64,000 nucleotides of DNA, taken from Athripsodes cinereus. Lineage: Eukaryota; Arthropoda; Insecta; Trichoptera; Leptoceridae. Positions within the stretch are counted from its first letter, which is position 1, and each line of letters opens with the position of its first letter. A program made the translations under genes and the position numbers. Below, in pieces: positions 12,601 through 21,600 of this stretch. The stretch spans positions 30,172,693-30,236,692 of the forward strand of contig OX388329.1 of NCBI GenBank assembly GCA_947579605.1, in the 5' to 3' direction. The notes under the pieces are model-generated. The model worked only from the letters and a program-made list of their open reading frames with translations, had not been told where the DNA came from and did no database searches.

Positions 12601-15600
12601 AATGAAAGAATTAATTTGGTATCAATATCTCAATACTAGAAAAAATCTAAACATAAGAGGTTTTATAAAATTATAACTTTATGTTATATGCAATATACAT
12701 ACATAACACAACCAATACTAATTACAAAAGTTCAACAACAAACATAAATATCTTTGTATATATAGTTCATTGAGTAGTTAAAGTAGAAATCTATTTTACA
12801 TCAAGCCATTTTCATACATCAACTTAAAACATTTGAGGCAATCGGGGCTTTGAACAAACCAACATATTATATTTTTTGTCTGTCAATATTCATTCCCCGT
12901 GAGTAAAGAATAGGTGTCCCACTCTTCCTGTAAGTTTTTCAGTGTCCTGTAAAAGGCAGGAGTTCGCAATACCTCGTGAACAAAACAATTAACTGCTGGA
13001 ACTTAGCGATGAGGTATGCTACCCATTTTGAATGTCTTGTTTTTTGTTAGTACGGAGAAGACAGTTTACACGTTTATTAAATGCGGTTAGTCCGCTGGCT
13101 GTCGCACTTGTGGGATATGGATATTCAGGATGGGTGACACACATCATTGCTGAATGTTTGAAAGGTTTAAAATGTCTTTTCCAACACCTACCTTTTACAG
13201 GACAATTGATAACTTACGGGAAAGATTGAGGGACCAATTCTTTGGAGGGTGCTCCACGAAATATAATAAATTTGAAATGAATAAAGAGGAACAAGTGACA
13301 TCTTTGATCTTCTTCTAATGTCAATAGTTATCTCTACAATAATTACTGTACAAGTGTTAAGTCTTTCTGGTCCACTTTTCTGTAATCACTTTATGGTAAA
13401 TATAAATTTCTTTTCTTTATTTGATAAAAATTAGAAAAGAGAGACAGATAATTTGTAAATATATTTTTTGTCTTTCATTCTAATTTCAAATTCTAGATTC
13501 AAAATATAATGGGTATTCTTACCATCACAAGAAACTATGTCCTTTAAAGTCCTTTAAATATGTCAATATCAAAGTAATTTCTAGGATTGCCAGAATATTA
13601 ATGTTGCCATCATTCGTTTCATAATCATAGATAGAGGTAATTTAGAACATATTATTCACCTTAATAATATATTTTTAACAATGTAATTCATCCTAATTAG
13701 CAACTCATAGCAACATAATTGTATTTATTTTATTTGGTGCTTATTGTTTCTATCGCTTTGTTTATTTATTCCATAAAATAGTTAATAATAAACATAATAC
13801 ATTTATATACCTACATAATATACTTCTCACTACAAAATATTTCTGGTGAGTTGTAACTATGAAAAATAAACCCATGCATAATATTCCTCTAGTTACTACA
13901 TGTACGTAAGTAATAAAATATATGTGGTCTAAATAATTTACTATTGCACTGTAATTTTTTTAATAGATTATTAATATATTGCATATCCTTTCATTGGATT
14001 GTATATAGATATGAAGTAATTATTATCCAGTACTGCTTACAATAATGTTGGTACATATAAATACACTATCTTCTGGGCTATAGTTTTGTTTATTTTATAA
14101 TTTATTTGTTGTAATATTGCATAATAAATACATTTATAATAGGACTTATCTCATAATGTTATTTCATTATTGTTTGTTATATATTAATGTATTTTTAACT
14201 AAAATAAACACATATTGGCAACACAGCCAGGCAGCCTTATGGCTGAATATATAGAAAATTTTATACTTGAGATGATTAGCAGTTGGCTGAACGAAGTTGC
14301 TATACACCAATGAGTGCAGTCACCCACTCTGAAGGGATTTATATGAAAAAGTAAAACAGAGATATAGGTGAAATGGTAAAGATGACCTTCGGTGTAAAGC
14401 GCTTGAACCGGCCTAAGCCGATTCGTAAGCATTTGAAAGTGATACATATTTGTATTTACTGGATTGATTGGAAGATATTGCAATCTAGTGATAATCGCAC
14501 ATTCCTATTGATCTATGATATACTTTAACCAATGCATTGTGAAAAATAAAATGAACAAATAAAAAATTATTTCTTGTGATTCAGTCAATCATACCGATCA
14601 CGATTCACATATTGATATTATTATTTGATTCCCATTTGTATTTTATTCTTCGCCAATTGTTATTGTTATCTTGCTCAAAATGCCAGCAGAAAAAATTGAA
14701 ATGAAAATTGATATGTCTGCCGCCTGAAGATGATAAATTATATTTCATTGAAACGTCATGGTAAACCCTCTGTCAGTAGGCATGGCGATGACACACAGCA
14801 GGAGGTTATGCAGAAATGTTTGTGCGTGTAAATATATAGGCTGAAGGATCACAAAACAGTCCCAAAGAAACAAATCATACAACATCATCCTCGTCATTAT
14901 ATAATTATATGACCTACATGTACGTAAGTAAAGTGTAGCATATTATTATGGTATTTATATTTTCAGCATTGTAAAAGGCTTCCCACCAGTGTCACCATTC
15001 ATCGGAGTAAGTCCTACTTTGTGCTATCTGCTGAAAGAGAAGAAGCCCCTTTGCTGTTTGCAGTTGGCACAAGTATGTGAGCACTGCTCGTATCGCAGTG
15101 CCAAGGACTACCAATGGCAGAATAAGACCATCATTCTTGCAGCTGACTATGCCTCTAATGGAATTTACAACTTTATTGTACCACTGCGTGCACATTTCAG
15201 GTATAAATTATTCACAGTTTCAATAATAACTCTATTGTTAGTTGAATATCTATGATCTATTTGGTATTTAATTAGTGAAATATTTGTATGCAATACATAT
15301 GTGATATATATTAATGGCATAAATCAGCCCTAGTTGACTGGGTTGCCTAATAAATTGAGAAAATATATGTGATATAAGTTTATGTAACTAGTTATTATAT
15401 TTACAGGTCTAAGACTTCTCTGAATCCCATAATCCTCCTATTGGAGCGCCGTCCACACATTGCCTTCTTGGACTCCATCGCTTACTTCCCTCTGGTTTAC
15501 TGGATGCTGGGCACAATTGACTCGTGAGAACTACATAATATTTACATAATATATTATTAACAAATATGTACCATACTCACATAATATATCATACTACTAA

Positions 15601-18600
15601 TGTCTTAGTGGTAACTTCAAAATGATTTTGTTTATTTGTTGTTCAGCCTGGATGATTTACTGAGAGCTGGGATCACTTTGGCTGAGAATGTTGTGGTCGT
15701 TAATAAGGAACTCTCCAATTCAGCTGAAGAAGATAGTCTGTCTGATTGTAATACCATTGTAGCAGTACAAACTATGTTCAAGTATGTTCACAATATGAAG
15801 TGATGTATCTACATATCTATTGGTGTGAAACTGTAACAAGAGCTAATGATTCTTTTGGTTGATAATTCTAGATTCTTCCCTTCTATACGTTCCATCACCG
15901 AGCTCTCGCAATCCTCTAACATGCGTTTCATGCAATTCAGGGCTCATGACAAGTATGCCTTGCATCTTTCTAAAATGGAGAAGGTAAAACCAATATATAT
16001 GTATTATGACAGTACAATACATAATATGTTTATGGAGGTTTATGATTTTTTTCATTAATTTTCATTCAAATAACAAGCAATCAATACCTACTTAAACTAA
16101 TGTATACTTCTGGCTTAGAAAGTAGTATTGATTGCTTTATAATATTCATATCACACATCCATGTGTACAGGGGAGTGAAATATAATACCTACATAGATGT
16201 ATATATCACCTTGTAATATTAGTTGTTATCTCATTACAATTGGATGTGTTATGTGAATAGTTTTGCTTGCGTTCATCACACCATAAAACCTTGATCAAGG
16301 TATGCTATAAATACTCACTATCATTTATATATTTCTCATAAACATCATGTTACTAGCAGAGAACTATAACTATCTAAATAATATATAAATCATAAAACAA
16401 ACTCAAAATCAAGTTTACGATACAACAAATGCTAGTATAATGATGTTGTTTGCCAGCGTTTTTTTGCAAGCGTAAATAAAATATTTTATCCCCAACCTTA
16501 GATGACTATTAAATACTGTCTTTCAACTTGTGTAAATAAAAGTTTAATATAGGTAGCCAATATGATATAACTTAAGTGTGTAATACATTCCCCTGTATTA
16601 TTATTTTAATTAACACAAGTGTGATAATGTTGTGTCTGGGCAATGCGATATGACGTTGTTTTTCTTTCAGTGTGAGAAGGAGCGTGGTTCCCACATCTCG
16701 TACATGTTCCGCTTGCCTTTTGCGGCTGGCTCTGTGTTTTCTGCCTCCATGTTGGACACATTACTCTATCAGGCATTTGTTAAAGACTATGTCATCACCT
16801 TTGTCAGACTTCTACTCGGAGTCGACCAGGCACCGGGATCAGGCTTTCTCACTTCGGTAATAACTTGTAACACAAACTGCATGAAAACCTCCATTTATAA
16901 ACTGCAATATTTCAAAACGCTTACAAAATACTAATTTTACAGAGAACTGTGTAAAATGTTATTAGTTTAACAAGTGTACATAATAATTGAGTCGGTGAGT
17001 TGTTAAACCCACTCTGACCAAAATTTACTTACCCACTCCGTGCATAATTCAAAACAAAATATAAAATTTTTCACAATTAACTATTATGTAATTCGTATCA
17101 TTTTATATGTTCCAAGATATCAACATTCTTCCCAAAGTGATTTTTGTAACTCGACGACTCGATTGTAGTATTTATGTCATAATAATGTAATTGTAATAAT
17201 AAAATAACATTAGCATGTGCTTGTTACCAATAACAAACAATTCCAGATGAAAATCACAAAAGATGACATGTGGATTCGTACATATGGACGACTTTATCAA
17301 AAGCTCTGCTCAACAACTTGTGAGATCCCGATAGGAATCTACAGGACTCAAGATACCACTCTAGCTGACACCTCGCACGTGAGTATGAACGAGGGAACGT
17401 CGTGGCCTTGGTCTAACTGCGTGCGAATGCGACCATCGGTGAGTTTCAAACTAACTACGAAGGACTGAATATAAAACACGCAACACAACTAAGCTATAGA
17501 AAATATTTACAGAACTATCAATACAACATGAACATTTAGTTCCAATAATAAAAATCTCACTGCATATCAAGAACAAAATCATTAAATTCATTATTCAGGC
17601 ATTAAGTACATGACATTCTTATGTGATTTTTCATATAATTATTCCCAAATCATTTTAAACTTCAATAGTATTTTCTTCTTTTCTATATAACTAGATATTC
17701 TCTCACTGCTGGTACAAATACATACCTACACTTATTTACAATACACACATTGTTACACAGCTCTTATCATATTATACCTACCTTATAATTATACTAAATA
17801 TTTTTGTATTTTGTATTCCTACTTCACATAACTTTCTTTACAAGCACATATTTTGTATTGGAGTGACGTGTACCTTATTCATAAAACGCACATGAAATCA
17901 TCGGAAGTCTTTTCCAAAGATTTCAGCCTCACAATTTAATATGAAGACTACTACTGTTCTCTTTATTTATTATCTTAATAATATATATAATATACAATCA
18001 GCACATATGCTTTCAACAATAGCTTTATAAATGAGCTTCCAGTAATATATTATATTATAATATACACCTAATTCTTATATTCAATTCAATTGATATTCAA
18101 GGTTTTATTTGTTTGTTCATTTCTACATCACCATTTATTATTCTTTATTATACAAAACATAATATTTTTACAATTGACATAAAGAACTAACTTGTTGGTA
18201 GTAAATTAATATTCTATTTTATTTGTGGGAGAAGTGACTTTGAAATGTTCACAAATTATAAGCAGGCATCGGCAACTGTATGCTCATGTACAGGTACCTA
18301 CATACACATCTGCCTGCAAGTGTCAACTCCTCAGTCTTGTGTCTTGAATACATCACCTTACTCCTACAATCACTTATGACTATTTTCTTATCAATACTGG
18401 ATTATTAGGTATATATGGATCTAAGGGACATGCACATTCTTACTTTGGATTCACCCGACACATTTCAACTTGCGTAATAATTATTATAAACCATGTACAC
18501 ACTCTCAGTATAAATATGATTCAATTCTCTCTTGATGTTGTTGGTATATAATAATAATTTTAATAATACATATAGGTATAAGCCTAGATTAGTAGTGTAC

Positions 18601-21600
18601 TGTAGACTCTCAGTGAATTGGAATCATTATTGGACATAATCCAGTCAGTGTGAGAATCGGATAAGAGAGTTGACTATTTTAAGTTATACTACATATACCT
18701 CTTCCACTAAATATAAATAATAAAACATATTGAGAGCGGGACATGGCTACAAAGTGTTGCTCTTGATCAAGGATTGAAATATCAACCAATGATCGCACTC
18801 TCACGACAAGGTGTCAAACTACTTTTTCTATTATATATATGTGTGTGTGTGTGTGTGTAGAACAGATCCATTGTGAAGTTAATTGTTTGTGGCAATCATT
18901 TGATGTACCTAATATATTATTATATATATATACTTACCTATGTCTTATGCATGATCAACATAATGCCGTATAGTGTGTTCACACCAACAGTACAATTAGA
19001 TTAACACTTTTACTTGATGTATTCAATTATTGTTTTTCCTCATTTTGTGGTCACCATCAATAATCTTAAAGGAAACTAATTACATTATTGTCCTTATTAT
19101 AAGTTATAACTAAATAAATATTAAACAAATTATTACAAGTATTAAAAGGCATACTTACTTGCATACAAATTGTTCGAGAAGTTTTACTAGTCATTGTTGT
19201 AATTGGATTGAAATTTAATAGTATTTTTTTTCTGGTTTGTATTCAAAATTGAAATAATTTATAAATCAATTTCATAAAGTTCCTCAAATTTATCATATGC
19301 CATAGTTATCATAATTGTTTTCATAATATTTTGCCTGGAATCAATACTACATAGAGTATTTTTCTCATTTCTTTTGCTTCCACAATTTCAACATCTTTTT
19401 GTGGCTTTAATCAAAGTATTTTTAAACAATTATTAATTAATATTTTTCTGTTCCCCCGTAGTATTGAGTGTTGTTTAGTTAGAAAGTTTTACTAGTATTA
19501 TTGTTCTATTGCATGACAACAGTATGAAGTTGAATATTCAATTTATTTCATGATGGATTTTAAGTCTGACGCCAATAAATTCTTAATAAATTTTTTAATC
19601 TAATAAAATTATCAGATATTTAAAACCATAATTCAATTTGTTAATTGGTGCTCCGATTTGGAATCCAAACTCTTTTGTATTTTTCTGTCAGCTGTCTTAT
19701 GATTTTAGGTAATGTGCAATATTTTATACCCAATGTTCCACAAACAATATTCACAAAAGTAGAGCTAGAATTGTGTTGATTACTGACAACATCTTTATAA
19801 ATTGTAGTCACTTTTCATAATACCTGAGTACCTAGGTACTCTTTATATATTATTCTTTACCTACATAATTATTATGATTATATTGTGTTAAAGTATTGTA
19901 GGTAGCTGGTATTGTATGTTATATACATAATGATGTAGGTACTTAGGTGAATGTAGGTGATAGTTAGAAACATCCTTATGTTTGCAAGATATCATCATTC
20001 TCTACATTAAATCTTTTACTGAAGATTGAATTGGCGTAGCTGTGAGAATTACACACTTGGTTAGTTAAGGGCAGCTTCCTAATATTATGTAGGGGGACAT
20101 AATAGGTATATACATACCTACCTACATACCTATATACAGTTCACATACAGTGAGTTTAGTTAGTTCATGTAATTGATATGGTATTGTGAATCTAGAAGAT
20201 GGAGGAGAAGGCTGATGGTTCACGATCAGGTGTGACATATCGTCCACCACCCTCCACCACCAGTTGCTTGGGCGGCTGCTCTAAAAACGACAATGCGGCG
20301 GTAAGAGTACAAAATCTCTTGTAATGTATGTGTTCCTGTTAAGATATTGTAATATACCTCTGCCCTGCGCCCCCTCATACCTCTATATAAATATATATAT
20401 ATATATATCTCTTTCTTTAATCCAAAATATCCTACGGCTATAAAACTCCCTTTCTTTTATTAAAACTCTCTCGCTGTCTCTGTCTGTCTATCTGTTGTCT
20501 AGTTTTGATGTTGTACCGCCTCCCACATTTGTGTGACACTGCAGAGCATAATAAACATTTATTATTATATTGTTCCTCTCCTGCTTTCAGTTCCTTTCTA
20601 CCTACATATCATAGTCATGTTATTATTATTATTATTATTACGTACCTATCCTAGGCGTACTTATACACAACATATTGTACAGTGAGTACACCATGCATTT
20701 GCCTCGTGTACCTCTCATATAATTATATTATATACTCTAAGTTACTCTCCACTATTACTTTATACAGTCCATGTGTTAATAATAAATTAACCTCACAGAG
20801 ATCTGTCATCCTGAGACGCCAAACATCATCACCATTATACTAAACTTAACATTATTATTCACACATAATATTATGTAATAATGTATCTTTATATTATTAT
20901 CTTCATATATACTGAATGATTGATTACCTCTTCTATAGAAATATAGTATATACTATTTCTAGCAATAATTATCATTGATTCTTACTGAATGCCATATATA
21001 ATATATTATGTGTGTCCACTCTCACCTATCTGTCGCATCTATATCTAGTTCTGTATATACCAATCTCTACATTTAATTTAATTTACCTATTCTATACTTG
21101 CGTACATACCTACCTACTACCAATTGCCTGTGCATGCTGCAATGTATGTACATAATAACTACTGATTGTCTATCTCATACCATTCTTCCATTCACACATC
21201 TCCAATACATTGATAATATTCTATTCAGGAAAGAGACAAAGTTTGCTTACTCACTTAATCCCTTTGCTAGTTTGAGATACCGCAGAGTTTCCGATTGCAG
21301 ACATACAGTAAATAATAATGAAATTCATTTCTAATAATAATAATAATATTGATGTTTGTATGTATGTAGGTGTGTTGTTTAATGCATATTTGGATGAATT
21401 ATTTTTATCAACTCAATTATATAACATGTTCAGTTTACAATAAATTTGAGAAAAAAAAATAAAAACATCCATCATGCTAAAATTAAAATGTTTTTTATAA
21501 AATTAATTATTACGAAATATATATTAATTATAGTTAAAAATGACAACTTTTATATGTACGTGCGAGCAAAATCTCTAGTTATTACCAAGTTTTATAGTAT

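Larger units (their letters stand above)
7948..14966 (+). other. SLO2 7-kb intron containing the cassette exon and several mobile elements
   Basis: Besides the cassette exon it holds a fold-back (9064-9225), a hAT MITE (11616-11922), a TTA-flanked MITE (12159-12565), a repeat R copy (12896-13140) and a SINE B copy (14215-14445). Stretches 7948-9060, 9230-11040 and 13230-14200 are AT-rich with no other feature, apart from the 9740-9900 piece that recurs at 46660-47080. Confidence 0.8.
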
